The notes under the pieces were generated by a model. It saw only the letters and a list, made by a program, of their open reading frames with translations. It had not been told where the DNA came from and did no database searches. Positions 22,029-34,142 of a stretch of 64,000 bases of DNA are shown in pieces. The translations under genes and the position numbers were made by a program. The DNA is taken from positions 88,014,401-88,078,400 of the forward strand of contig CM028379.1 in NCBI GenBank assembly GCA_013146195.2, in the 5' to 3' direction. This stretch comes from Codonopsis lanceolata (taxonomy: Eukaryota; Streptophyta; Magnoliopsida; Asterales; Campanulaceae). The first letter of the stretch is position 1. Each line of letters opens with the position of its first letter.

Positions 22029-22181
22029 TTTCCACTCTATGTTTTTGCTCGAGGTAAGGCTCCTTTGTCCCCCTTTTTTGGGTAAAATTTGGCCGGTTGT
22101 CCCCCTCCTTTTGTACTCCTTTATTATTTTTTAATAAAATTCCCAGGTCTAGTCTGCTTTTCCTAAAAAAAAAAAAAAAAA

Positions 22182-23131
22182 AAGAGGGTGGTGGCAGCCC
22201 TCTGATAAGTAGCCCCGACATTTTTCAGCCCAAATGGCATGACAGTATAGCAATAAGTACCCCAGGAAGTAGTGAATGAGGTCTTTTCTTGGTCCTCTGC
22301 TGCCATTTTGATTTGATTATAGCCCAGCATGTTGTTGATGAAGGATCGGACTTTGTGAGTAGCGACGGCGTCTACCACAATATCAATATTGGGTAGAGGG
22401 AAGTCATCTTTGGGCGACGACTTGTTGAGGTCGCAGAAATCTACACAGATCCGGACCTTCCCGTTGGGCTTGGGAACAGTCACTATATTGGACAGCCAGA
22501 TCGGGTATTCAACTACCCAAATGAAATTGACGCGTAGCTGCTTCATGATTTCTTCTTTAACTTGTAGTGACCATTCTGGCTTGATTCGGCGAAGCTTTTG
22601 CTTAACTGGTCGAGCATCCGGATATATGGGGATCTGGTGTTCGACTATGGCTGGGTCTAGCCCTGGCATATCTTCATAGGACCAGGCAAATATGTCCACG
22701 AACTCTTTGAGGAGATCAATGAGTGCTACCCTTTCAGAACTTTGCAGGTAACTGCCGATTTTGATTTCTTTGATTTCATTGTCCACCCCCAAATTGATAG
22801 TGGACAGGTCCTCAGTTGCTGCTGATGAATGGCTCTGTTCCTGGTGCTCAACTAACTTTACAAGCTCAAACAAATAATTTTTATCTTTTGGGTCCATTTC
22901 ATTAAATGACTCATTTTTATAATTATTATTATTTAAGGTGTCTTTTAATGTGGGTGCATCTAAGGAATAAGCAAAGACATTCAGATTATCATTAAAAGCA
23001 AACTGTACAGGGTTTATTACATTATTGAGGACCTGGGGTTTGAGATCCTCAATTTTAGGTAGCGGATCGGTAGATGACCAATCCGTAAAGCTAAGGGAAA
23101 GAATAGGGATAATATATCCAAAGCGGTCCAC
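22182..23131 (-). pseudogene. pol: Reverse transcriptase of element B, first half (before the LINE)
   Basis: A 300-codon-plus open stretch from about 23,131 contains FAWSYEDMPGLDPAIVEH, the fingers motif VPKPNGKVRICVDFCDLNKS, FPLPNIDIVVDAVATHK and YCYTVMPFGLKN. It ends where the LINE poly(A) tract begins, so an apparent C-terminal polyphenylalanine is the LINE tail read backwards. It joins in frame to 16,234 and downward. Confidence 0.88.
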
Positions 23132-23890
23132 TAGGTCCGTGTGAGGAGCGGTCCGTGGTATACCGGCTTCAGAGGCTTATCAGCAATAAGCTCAAACTTA
23201 GCAGGGAGCTCTTTATAATAAGTGCCTCCTTTTATCATACCCAGGAAGTTGTCTCCTAGACCATCATCATCTAATAAGGACAGAGCATAATCATCTTGGT
23301 CTATAGACCAAGTATTTTCAACAAGATGCCTTATATGCAAGTTACTTGGGCTTGTGGTAACCTGCTCCATTCTATCTGAAGACCGACATCTTCAAAGATT
23401 TCCCAACCAGGGCATCTTTTCCCATTCTGGTCTAACCAGGGCTCAGGAAACATGAGATAGGCTTCCCTTTCCTTACAAAGTAACCATTTAAGGTTTTTCT
23501 ATAAGGCCTGGAGGGGGATATTCATAAGGACGTTTTTCTTTCCTCGCCTTTCTTCTCACGCTCGCTTCATGACTCATGCCGCATTCACTGAGTAGGCGTG
23601 TATCCTAGACCAAAAGGAGGGATACATTCCTTAAGTTCATCCTGTACTAAATTAACAAGCCCTTGCTGATTTCTGCCGAGACCCAGACCAGGCATATAAT
23701 TCATTTTCCGAAACATGTTTAAGGGGATCATGTTTCCTAAGGAGGTGACTTTCTTTCCAATGATGTCAGTTTCTCGGCCATATTCAATGATGTTGACCAC
23801 AGCTTGGGGGATAACCTCAAAGCCATTGAGGAAAATACCAGTGTCCTCATGTTCCATCTCGAGGATTGAGATATCCTCATTGAGGTATTT
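23131..23890 (-). pseudogene. pol: Element B protease/RT linker with G-patch-like motif; protease core deleted
   Basis: It contains MEHEDTGIFLNGFEVIPQ and the glycine-rich GLGLGRNQQG motif, followed by a region with frame breaks (about 23,370-23,590). Compared with element A, B jumps from SWDTILGSQNT (the end of gag) straight to the EHEDTG segment. This removes about 770 bp that in A (about 9,636-10,405) encodes the protease including its DNG triad. Confidence 0.8.
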
Positions 23891-25851
23891 TGGCTACCCA
23901 GGATAGTGTCCCAAGAGAGCATATTACAGCTAGGCTCTTTTATGGATAAGGATGGAGGAAGAGAAATAAGGATATATGGTAATGGATGTTTATTTGTTTC
24001 AAACTTGGGCGCACAGAAATTTTCATCAACCTCAATCATATTGATTTGAGGTAGGGGGTTATTGACTACATTTGGTCTGGGTGGAGGCTTTTCAATAACC
24101 TTATCATCTATAAGGTCCTGGATAGCATTTTTTAGAGTATAACATTTATCGGTGAGGTGACCACTGGAGTGATGGTATTCACAATACTGGGCATGGTTCC
24201 AATTCCTGGGCAGGGGGTTTTGTGGCTTATAATTCTCCAAAGGCTTTAGCACTCCCTGTGCCATTAGCCCCTGCAGTATCACAGACTAGGGAGCTTGCAG
24301 TTCATCATAATGCCGGTTCACCCTGTTTTGATTTCTGAAATTTCTGCCAGGGCTATCATTTCCTCCCATTGCATTGACAGACCTGTCTGACCCATAGTAC
24401 CATGGAACAGAACTATAATTTTGGGTAGAAAATGGGGCTGAGGCATTCCCTACCATATTGACGGCTGGTGTTGGTGCGACTGTCTTTCCTTTGGAGTAAC
24501 GGAAAGAATTAGGAGACGTATTGGATTTTAGTTGCCCAGTCCGTATATCGTCATCAATACGGGCTCCTATCTCCACTATTTCTTTAAAGTTGGTGTAGGG
24601 GAGATACCGCATATGTTCCAGGTAAATGGGTTGGACGTTTTTAATGAACATTCTGAATGACTCAGCCGGATTAGGTCTGTCAAAAGTCTGGGCTAACTTT
24701 CTTTTCCACCTGACTGCAAACTCAGCGATAGGTTTCCTTCTCCTTTTGGGTGCACGACTCAAGGTCCCTTCTATTTTCAGGACTGGTGTTGTCTTTGTAC
24801 CTTTCAAGGAACGTTTCAGCTATCTGGTCTCAAGTATTTATGGTGCTGCTATCAGACAACATTAGCCATTGCTTGGCAGCCCCTATTAAGGTGAGGTGAA
24901 AATTGGAAGCCATAGCCTCAAAGCTAGCTCCCCTTGACTGCATGCCAGTGGAATAAGATTTCAAGTGGGATATAGGGCATCCAGTCCCATCAAATTTTTC
25001 TATGTCGGGCATTTTGAATTTTGAGGGTAGTATTGCTGAAGGTTGCAATGTTAGTGCCCGCGTAGAAAATTCCCCTTTGTTCAGAAGTTTGAGCATCATG
25101 GCCTTCATATTTTCCATGTCGGCCTCCATTTTGGTGGCTGGGGGAGTTGGCTGCTGGTATATACTAGCTGGATTAGGGAAGGTTGGGTTAATTTCTGGCT
25201 GAGGTATCTGGTGAGGATATTGGGTTGGGTATGGATATTGGGCATTATACGGATTTTGGGCTGGATATGGGTATTGGGTTGGATAAGGGTCTGGGTTGGT
25301 GGATTTTGGGCAGCATATGGGTTCTGGGTTGATGGATTTTGGGCAGTATAGGGATTCTGGGTTTGTGGGTTAGTGACGGTTTCGGTTGGGCGACCAGGAT
25401 CATTGAAAGGTAAGTACGTGGTAACTTGGCCTGGTGGGTTATAGCTTTTTGGGTCCATATGTGGGCTATTTTGGAGTGGGTTAATCATGGGAAAAGGGAG
25501 GTCATTTGGGCTCTGGGGAATATTGGCGCTTGGGAGAGGATATGGAGGATAGGATGGGTAAGGACTGATATTTGGGTAGTAGGGACTTGGTGGAGGATTG
25601 GGATTTGAGGTAGTGGTAATATTTGGTGGGTTAGTGTTTGGCTGGGGAATTGGGTTTGGAGGCACATGAGATGTTGATGTTTCCTGGGGGATTACAGGGG
25701 AAGAGTTCACCTCACCACTGGATTTTAAGCTTTGCACCACACTAGCCATTTGGCTCATCATACGATCAGTCGCTGCACCCAACTTTTGGTCTAACCATTC
25801 CTGCATTGCTGGAGTCGGAGCGTAGCCTGGAGCCCCTGCATCTGTACCCAT
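23890..25851 (-). pseudogene. gag: gag of element B (frameshifted)
   Basis: It has the same order as A's gag: a proline-rich start (AMGTD-type motif near 25,850), the PAQNP/TQNPY repeat, MPDIEKFDGTGCPISHLKSY (about 25,020), FAVRWKRKLAQTFDRPNPA (about 24,715) and the modified knuckle CEYHHSSGHLTDKC (about 24,185). Frame changes occur near 25,120, 24,830 and 24,290. The knuckle histidines are better preserved than in A. Confidence 0.85.
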
Positions 25852-25904
25852 AGCGGACTATTCACTTTCTGCTGCCATACTGTTTGGATCTATACCCTCT
25901 ATCT

Positions 25905-27240
25905 TGATTACCCCTTGTGCGATCGTCGATACCATACGTTCGATTTACGCACTTATTTCTGTATCAACGGCGATACTATCTCGCCTTTCCAAATCGGGCG
26001 GGGTTTACGAGGAAAATGGGTTATGGAAGAGGTATCGAGAAAATTTTGGTGAAGGCTTTACGGGCTTGGAGTCGTGCCTTTATTAGTATGTTTTATTTAT
26101 TTTTATTTTCCTACAATTGTAGCGGATAAGCACACCTTTATTTTGCGATCTTAGGACTTTTCACGGAGCAGTGGATTCTTTCTCAGTATAGGACCAATGT
26201 ATTCCACACGCCTTTCGACTCCCGAGGGACCGGATGATCAGGCGAAGGGCCTATATTCTTTCCAGGATCCACCATTTGAAATGGTCTAGGTCGAGCATCA
26301 GAGAATAATAAATCAGCCCCTGCTTATTTTATTTTTTTGTTTGCGCTTTATTTTCATTTTTTTTAACTTGCGCATTATATATATATATATATATATATTT
26401 GACTCTTTTCTTTTTTTTTGATAGGGGTTGACCCATGATTCAAAGATGCAAAAATCGGTCGGTTTATGAAGTGTCCTGAGAATCTATATGCATTCTAACG
26501 TTGGCTCATGCAGGGGGTAGGCTGGCCACGGTGTAGGGTAGCAGTTTGGAATATTTCTATTTGCGTGCACGTGTGTGCGGTATCTAAAAAGCAGTAAAAT
26601 CTTTATTCATTTACAGATATATAAAAACAGAAAAATATAGCAGATATGACCTGTCTTGCTATTACGTGTGGATTTTATCGGCTTTTTAGTTTGAGCGCAA
26701 GCAAGCAAGCACATCACATTAAGAAATAGAAAGAAAAGTGGGGAATCTATCTATTCCTATTAATTACAAATATAGTCATATGTCCCCAAAATAAAATGGC
26801 AGAATGAATGCAAATATGTACAAATCGAAGGGAATAATAAAAAAATTGATAAACAGAAAGAAACAATAATACAGAGCCGAAAATAAAACAATATTAAAAA
26901 TAAAGCCCCGACCCTTTTATTGTGCTGCCCGGAATTTTTATTGTAAACATATATATAATATTATTATTTTTTTGAAACTTTTTTTTTACAAAAAAAAATT
27001 TTTGCTCTTTTTTTTTAAAAAAAGAATATTTTTAAATATACTTATAACTTGATTATCGGGCAGCTAGCAAAGATGGAGGATCATATCCACAAATATAGAC
27101 ACAGATGTATAGGAACGCAATATTCAAATGCATAAATTAATATAACAAACATACTTTAGCCAGAAACAAAGAAAAATACAAAAAAAGTTTTTGTTTTATG
27201 AGTCTAGCCCTCCATTTTATTTAAAATAAAACGATCTCCC
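25905..27240 (-). other. Untranslated leader of element B
   Basis: The inverted counterpart of A's leader (6,338-7,571): the shared blocks include CAGGGGGTAGGCTGGCCACG (about 26,512) and the ATCAGAGAATAATAAATCAG region (26,296). A short (AT)n tract (26,377-26,399) and A/T homopolymers have expanded. No coding potential is visible. Confidence 0.75.
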
Positions 27241-27258
27241 AGCGAAGTCCAGTCGCCA
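27241..27258 (-). promoter_or_regulatory. Primer binding site of element B (altered)
   Basis: On the minus strand TGGCGACTGGACTTCGCTGG follows the LTR. It keeps TGGCGACT and CGCTGGGAGATCG around an interrupted middle compared with A's site. Confidence 0.6.
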
Positions 27259-28491
27259 GCGAGATGTCTTGCGCTTGGCAGCCCTTGGATAGGGTGCGGC
27301 GTGCGTGTGAATCGGGACACCACCTTGCTCTCATTCCATCCTCCCTTGTTTAGGGAAGGCGAAATCAAAAGTGCGAGAGGAGTCTTGACTAAAGATAAGC
27401 GTTGGAATGCGCATCGGTTGACTTTAGTAGATTTTGATCCAATATGGGAACTTTGGGTTTCCGTATCAAGTTATCCCTTTTTAGGGGATACAGGATATGG
27501 GAATGCATCACCCTTTCATTCCCATTTTCCTTTTTAGGGAAAACAGAGAAAAGTGCAAAAAGATGTTGCGACGCCCCCACTATGGATTTTATAAAAATAG
27601 CCTTATGGCCCATTTCGGATCACTATGGGAGCTTTGGATTTCCCGCATCAAGTTATCCCTTGTTTAGGGGATACCAGGATATGAGAATACATTACCCTTC
27701 CAATCACATTCTCCTTTTTTTAGGGGAAAACGGAAAAGTGCAAAGAAGGAGTGTTGCGAGACCCCACTGGATCCAAAACGTTTTAGAGTCGCCATCTTTA
27801 TTTTAAGGCAAAATAAAACAAAACCAAAAAAAGAAAAGAAAAACCAGAGATTGAAAACGGGTTCGGAGGCTAAGTTACGAGTTGGGAAGGTGCTAGGCAC
27901 CCAACTCGCCCTTTCGGTCTCAAAAATAGTTTTTGGCTAAAGTATGCTTATTGTTATATTTATTTAGCAAATAAATAAAGCATTAAAAGACAGAAAAATA
28001 AAAACAAACACATCCGTGGCTACATTATTTACGGACTTGCAGTCATTTCCTTACAATAATTACAAATATATTTTAAAATATTTGGTCATTATAATGGCTC
28101 TTTTTACATAATTATTCTAACTAAATCCGGGCAGTACAACGGCTTATATTGGCTACATTGGGCCGGATTTAAAAGTAACTTTATAAAAAAATAGCGCTCT
28201 TAAAGGCTATTACCTTTTAGAGCGCGGTGTGCTCGCTCTGTCCTTCAGGGAGAGGGAGTCTTTGTTGTTGTTGTTGTGATTCGGGCAGAATAACTTCTTA
28301 TTCTGGATGATTTTGGCTCGTTCACTCGGGTAGAATGACAGCTTATTCTGAATGGTTTTGGCCTTTTTGGTTGGGCGGAATAACGGCTTATTTGGGATGT
28401 TTTTCAGCCTTTTACTCGGGCAGAGTAACGGCTTACTTTACGGATTTTGGGCCGGGGAAGTAGGGTGGATACCTAACTAAAAGGCTAGGGA
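27259..28491 (-). mobile_element. 5' LTR of element B, truncated at its outer end
   Basis: The inverted sequence matches A's LTR from its primer-site end (the 189-bp duplication at 27,480-27,770, then the GCTCGCTCTGTC and TAACGGCTTA blocks) up to the equivalent of A position about 3,897. The first roughly 500 bp of the LTR, including the TATA region, are absent. At 28,491 it joins element A integrase directly. Confidence 0.85.
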
Positions 28492-28500
28492 TCGCTACGG
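28486..28500. other. Rearrangement breakpoint 2: element B LTR to element A integrase
   Basis: GGCTAGGGATC belongs to the inverted LTR (A 5' LTR: GATCCCTAGCC) and CGCTACGGAGTGCC is integrase (RYGVP). The two parents share an ATCRCTAYG-like overlap, so joining at microhomology is plausible. Confidence 0.75.
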
Positions 28501-29179
28501 AGTGCCTTTCGAAATAATCTCTGACAGCGGCACGCATTTTGAAGGGGACGTGAACCGTCTACTTGACGAGTTCAAGATCCAAAGGCATAAATCCTCCCCC
28601 TATCGGCCGCAAGCCAACGGTGCCGTTGAAGCAGCCAATAAAACACTAGAAAACATTATCAGAAAAATGGTTGATTCACGAAGAGACTGGCCAGAAAAAT
28701 TGTCGCTAGCCCTCTGGGGCTATCGCACCTCACTCCGCACACCCACTGGGGCTACCCCTTATTCCTTGGCATATAGCATGGAGGCAGTGCTGCCTATTGA
28801 AGTAGAAATTCCATCATTAAGAGTGATGATGGAATCCAGCATATCAGAGATCGACTAGGTCAAAGGGCGATATGAAGAATTAGCCCTGATTGATGAACGG
28901 CGCTTGCTAGCCCTGGAACATACCCGGGCATATCAAAGGCGCATAGCCCATGCCTTTAATAAAAAAGTCAGAGGCTGCGACATCCAAGTCGGGGATCTCG
29001 TGCTTCGAGAGAAACCTCCTAGTTATGTTGATACTAGGGGAAAATGGAAATCCCCTTGGATGGGACCATATGCTGTCAAAAAAATCCGGTCAGGAGGTGT
29101 CGTACTCCTCACGAACCAAGAAGGAGAAGACCTTGTTCAGCCCTTCAATCTCGACAAGCTCGAAAGGTATTATGAGTGA
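28493..29179 (+). pseudogene. pol: Integrase of element A, C-terminal part
   Basis: In frame from 28,493 it carries the second catalytic aspartate in EIISDSGTHF, the glutamate in GAVEAANKTLENIIRK, WGYRTSLRTPTGATPYSLAY, VGDLVLREKPPSYVDTRGKW and a GPY-type end WMGPYAVKKI. A single TAG at 28,856-28,858 replaces the tryptophan codon seen in element B. The zinc domain and first catalytic aspartate are missing, lost with about 1.3 kb at the rearrangement. The frame ends at a natural stop. Confidence 0.88.
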
Positions 29180-29654
29180 ACTAATCTACTTGGCATTTGC
29201 TTCCCTCCCCAGCTCGCTAGGCTGAAAACCCGAAAGGGCGGCCTAGGCAAAAATTAGAGCATATATATAAAAATAAAAATAAAAGCAAAAAGGAGAAATA
29301 AGGGCTCGCTAGGTTGAAAACCCGAAAGGGCGGCCTAGGCAAAAATTAGAGCATATAAAAAATCAGGAAAAAAGGGGAGGGAATGCACTCTTTGAATCCT
29401 CAGCATCCTACCTTCAGTCTTAAGCATGCAAGGGGCTCGACTGACAAAAGAAAAAGAAAAACCACGACAAAAAGCTCACATTAAGACACTAAAATATAAT
29501 ATTACAGGTCCTAAGGTGCAACTTAGGAATAATTGCTAAGAGAAATTTAGATTGTGCATTATTTGCTTGTACATATTATTTTGCTACTCCTACCCCCTTT
29601 TGTTCCCCCCAATATTCCTTCATTTGCAGCTTAAGCCCCGAAGCGGTCGATCCT
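29180..29654 (+). repeat. Element A spacer with duplicated GCTAGG...CCTAGG motif
   Basis: GCTCGCTAGGCTGAAAACCC...GGGCGGCCTAGGC occurs at about 29,211 and 29,307, each followed by AAAAATTAGAGCATATA. Each copy contains a CTAGG/CCTAG inverted repeat and CCGAAAGGG. The block sits between the polyprotein stop and the end of the convergent antisense frame, so a role in RNA 3'-end formation is conceivable but unproven. Confidence 0.7.
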
Positions 29655-31303
29655 TTAGCACCGCGTCATGGCCAGGGCCCATATACTACTTCTGTGAGGC
29701 GCAGAAGAAGCTCTAGTCTCATCTGCATGAGAGCCCCCGAAAGTGTCTTCTTCCTCATCGTCAGCTTCCCCATTTTCTTGAGCGGCTGTATTACTCGGAC
29801 CGGCCCCATCATTCCTAAGGGCAGTGCCCCATTCAGTCTGAGGGCGAAGGACAGCTTCCTCTGGTTCCCAAGGATTATGCTGCCTGCTCGCATTGCTCAG
29901 TCGAGGAGGCTCATTGCCATCATTCCTAAAGGCGGTGCCCCATCCAGTCTGAGGGGGAGGAACAGCCACTTCTGGTTCCCAAGGGTTATGCTGCATGCTT
30001 GCCTTGCTTAGCCGAGGGGGCGCATTGCTAGGACCTGCTGTGTTTGGTCCAGGAGCTGTCTGGGCACCAAGATTGTGCACTCGCCTAAATTCCTCCTGTA
30101 AGGCATGGGGGACAACTAGCCCCAAACTATCAATGTCCTCGCCTATTTCCATTAGGCGAGCATCTATACCGCTAGAAATGTGACGGCCCAGCAGTCGCCT
30201 CAGTCCACGCCTGATCATGTGGGACGACGCCTCAGCAACCACCATGATCCACGACAGAAACTCGTGGGAGAGGAGCATATAATCAGAAAATAGATAGACC
30301 ACCTCCAGCCTATCAAAATCCCGCTGCCACATTTCCTGGATGGTGGTGCCCAGGTCCCTACTATTATCCAGCTCCAAAAATACTGGAGGGGTCGGGTCAG
30401 GGATAAGCTGCTCTCTCCCAAACTGGAGCAAGATCATGTCTGCTCTGTAAAAAGAACTCCGCTCGATGCCCAGCAAGACAACCTGATTATATCCCTTGGA
30501 ATACATGATAAAGCGCCAGATCTGCCAGTGGCTGATCACCCATATTATATCCATGGAGCCCCTGCGAAAAAAGCTCTCAGCCCAATCATACTCTGAATAA
30601 TTGGTCTGAGGGAAATGACCGCGAGAGTCATAAAGCCCTGGATCATACATTGCTCCCGACGGTACTGGGCCCATCACCAAGAGAAAGTGCTCTTCCAGCC
30701 ACATGTGGATCAAAATGGGGCTGCCGGTAGGGAATAGCTCATCACCTCCTGCAAAAGCATCCAAGCCCGCCAAAGTCTCTGCCAGAATCACCGTGATAAT
30801 ATTCAATCGGGGATCCCGTGCCTGCAATGCTAGGTCCACTATCCGCACATCGATGAATCCGGGTTGACCCACCATCAAGGCCCCAGGAAGGACAGTCAAA
30901 TCAAAAGTTACTCCATTATAGAAGCCTGAAGTAGCGAAGCGAGTGGTGCGAAAAAGCTCCCTAATTGCCATGTACGGATACCTCCGATGAGAAGGCACGG
31001 CAATAAGACGGGAAGGTGCCATCCCTAACATTGCACAAAACTCCTTAAAGGCGGGGCACATTTCGTTCATGCCAAAATTGAAAAGGTGGTCTTGAGGAGA
31101 CAAAAACCTGGAGGCTCCCCTCAGCATGTCCCAATTAATAATAATATTCCTCCAGGGCAGCAGACACCTGTATCCAAAAATATGCTTAAACTAATCGCGC
31201 TCATCTGAGCACATGGAAAGAATCCAGAAATCCAAGGCATTTTCATATATATTTCTATCTCTAAGGCTGTATGAACTGGTGCGGCCATTTTTTAGAAACA
31301 TGC
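29655..31303 (-). CDS. Antisense DUF7745-like protein of element A
   Basis: This minus-strand frame opens at about 31,300 (FLKNGRTSSYSLRDRNIYE). It has one TAG at 31,191-31,193 and then runs 490 codons uninterrupted to the stop at 29,655. The N-terminal half (EMCPAFKEFCAMLGM, PYMAIRELFRTTRF, ILAETLAGLDAF, GSPILIHMWLEEHF) resembles, from memory, the plant DUF7745 domain found in transposon-derived proteins. The C-terminus holds a duplicated unit of about 35 residues (RLS-AS-QHNPWEPE, then WGTA-RNDG) and an acidic tail. Function is unknown. It lies antisense and convergent to the polyprotein. It may be the last exon of the PMD gene upstream or a separate gene. Confidence 0.7.
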
Positions 31304-31962
31304 AAAGGATTATCTGATAAAAGGTAGCAAATCTTGAGGCGAGCAAAATTTATGAAAATTTATGAGAAAGCGGATGAGTTTGTGAAAAACAAACAATCAA
31401 TCCCGTCTACCTTTTATCACAGAAAAATAAGCGGACGATTCGACAAGCACGATCAGTGAGCGACGATCTTTGAACAGGAGCACATGGAAGACCCTGGGCG
31501 CCGCCAAAACCCTTCCCTGGTGCCGCGCCCATGACCCCTATGGGTGGCGCCAGGATGCTGCTACTGCTCCCTCAAAAACCAGTAGGTATTCCGGTTTTCG
31601 GCTCCGACAAATCTCCTTTATCTCTGTCTGATCATGGGGAAAAATCAAAAGGCTACGAACAATAGACTTGCGGCAATTATATGGCCGAGAACAGGAGGAG
31701 GCGGCTGCCTTTTCCTCCCTGCATATCATCAGAAAAGCCCATTTGAGCCCGAAGGTGTATTCTTTTAAAAATCGTTTCTGAAGAACAGCGTGCCATTACC
31801 CCTAGATATTGGTATAGCTTTATATTGTGCATGTGATTTTTGAGTCTGCATTTTTAATTTATTGCATCATATAAAATTTTATTGCATTATATAATAAATA
31901 ATTGTACAGAATGTAGTACGAAAAAAAAGAAGAGAAAGCTAATAAATGCAGGTATCTGAAGA
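31304..31962. other. Non-coding interval between the two antisense frames
   Basis: It may be an intron or intergenic space of the antisense unit. A GC-rich patch (31,480-31,560) contains GGGCGCCGCC and GGTGGCGCC. A 63-codon minus-strand frame there has no recognisable similarity. The last 150 bp are AT-rich. Confidence 0.4.
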
Positions 31963-33843
31963 CTAATGTACACAGGAAGACTGGCTCCTATCAAGACCAC
32001 CTCTCATAACCCAAAGGCCCTCTGTGCCACCAGATGTGTATGCTCGTCCTCTGCCCCGAGCGCAGCTCGACCCGGCATCCGCATCATCATCATCATCGCA
32101 CCGGCGCCTGGTCTGCCGCACCGCATCATTCCCCCTGCAGGAAAGCTCGTCAACAAGCTTTTGATAAAGCTTGTTGATACTGAAAAATCCCCGCAGCAGC
32201 CTTTTGTAGGTAGACACATTCAACTAAAAAAAAAAGTGAGACAGCAAAAGAAAATATATCAGTCTCTAAAAAAATATATGAAAAAAATGAATGATGGAAA
32301 AGATATATGCATAAAAGTGAAAAAGAAAAATGGAATGTGTTTACCGAACGGGCCTGCTCCGGGACTCGACGCTCTTCAGATATATCGGCATCACGAAGCA
32401 CTTCCTCCACCATCCGACCACCCCAATGATACTGAAAGGTGGAGAAAACATCATCAGGCTCGGTGAATTCCAGATTCTTGTCGAGAGATGGGATGGAGGG
32501 CCTCGGCCTGGCAGAAACATCAGAAGCTCGTCTGGGTGCAGCAGGAGGGGGAGGATGGAGCACGGTCCTCAGGAAATCCTCATAAGCCATAGCCGGAAAA
32601 TCAATCGGAGACATGAGAAATTTCGACATGTATTGATACCTGTTCGGCAAATGATCCGGCTCTATCACCCAAAAAGGAGGCCAAGGAGGCGCCACTGAAG
32701 GCATCAAAACTGGATAACGCTGGCGGTTGACCCGCTCGCCCATGTATAAAGAATCGACCATTATGGATACCATCAGTATCCAGCAGCGGCTCAGCCCTAA
32801 AGCCACAGCATAATGTCCCTCCAGGCCCTCCCAAGGAAGAAAGCGCACTGTGCCTGCACTTGAGCTAGCAATCCTCTCCTGCACTCTCTCCTTCTTTGAG
32901 CGGCCGAATCACAGTGCAGCCGAACCTGTTCTCATCTACAAATTCGAAAAGTAGGGTGGGGTGGGTGGAAACATATTGGCTAGCAGGCCAGGCGTGAAGT
33001 GAAAAAATGAAAAGGCCCAAACCTGCAAAAAAAAAAGAAGAAAAGAGAAATTTTATCAGCAATAAAAATATATGATGAAAAAAAAGAAAAGCAACAAAAA
33101 GCAAGAAAAGACATATACCTCCCACGCCGGGGCAAACCCATTCATAGTCGGGGAGTCGTTGCGGCTGGCCCTATCCATGGAAGCATAAAGTTCGGCCAGA
33201 CCTGCCTGTCCCCAATCATAATTGGCCATCTGCTCAAAATCTGCCAGGCATGCCAAGACAGAAACTCTCAGGGTGGTGGATGAATTGGCAAAAAGTGACG
33301 TGTCCAGGAAAAAGAATAAGAACACTCTAGCAGCGCGAGCCACGGCTACGGGGTCATTTTCTGGAACTCTCCCGGCGTTGTCCAGGAGCCATTTCCGCAC
33401 GCTGCCAATGAAAATCTCATCCATCGACTTGTATTCCGGCTCAAAGCCCAAAAGGTCCTCCACCTCAGCATGGCGCTGACGAAAAGTATAGTCAGGCGCC
33501 AAGGTCCAACCAATGCTGGTGGGAAGGCCGGTGATGGCAGCGAAGTCACAGGGGGTCATGGTCGCCTCCCCCCAACTAAAATGGAATGTGTGGGTAGTAT
33601 CCCACTAGTAATCCCGTAGCACGTCAAAAATGGGCAAAAAGCTCGAAAAGGCGGAAGGGCGTGCGAAGGTCTTGAAAGCCAGGAGCCCTCCACCAAAACT
33701 TGTGCCGCCTTGGGCAGCATGCGATAAATATCTCCAACATTGGCACAAGTGGCCGAACCCGTGTCAGACGCCTGCGAAGCTGAAAAAAAAAGATAAAAAA
33801 AAAAGAGAGAAAAGGTAAGTTTACTATCTTTTATTTTCCTCAC

Positions 33844-33846
<3 letters not shown>

Positions 33847-33907
<61 letters not shown>
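33847..33907. repeat. (AT)n microsatellite in PMD intron
   Basis: About 60 bp of alternating AT lie within intron 1 of the antisense gene. A second tract is at 34,103-34,139. Confidence 0.97.
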
Positions 33908-33909
<2 letters not shown>

Positions 33910-34100
33910 CATTTGGCATCCATGCATAATGGTAAAAATAAAAAAACAACAACGCATCTCTTAGCATTTGAAATATATTTTGGCATCACGGCAATAAAAA
34001 TATATATGTACTGCATTTTAGCATTCAAAATTTTTAATTGCATTCTTGGTATCATCATAAAAAAAATAAAAATCATAAAAAAAATAAAAATGCATCTTTT

Positions 34101-34102
<2 letters not shown>

Positions 34103-34139
<37 letters not shown>
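34103..34139. repeat. (AT)n microsatellite in PMD intron
   Basis: About 36 bp of alternating AT. The surrounding intron (33,900-34,800) is also rich in GCAT/TGCAT words. Confidence 0.97.

Positions 34140-34142
<3 letters not shown>

Larger units (their letters stand above)
16235..22181 (+). mobile_element. L1-type LINE, nearly full length
   Basis: The element runs from CACCACATGTAGGGG to a poly(A) tail (about 22,165-22,181). It is flanked by AAGAGGGTGGTGGCA at 16,220-16,234 and 22,182-22,196, a 13-15 bp target duplication (its first A's merge with the tail). It has a 5' leader of about 80 bp, ORF1 with a CCHC knuckle, and ORF2 with endonuclease, reverse transcriptase, a zf-RVT-like region and RNase H. 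It inserted antisense to element B, splitting B's reverse transcriptase in frame. Several frameshifts show it is inactive. Confidence 0.93.

Noticed and set aside
31963..32219. Frames with runs of Asp, Met or Ile (from ATCATCATC)
   Set aside because: They come from a short trinucleotide repeat in the last part of the decayed PMD gene; a separate gene is not supported.
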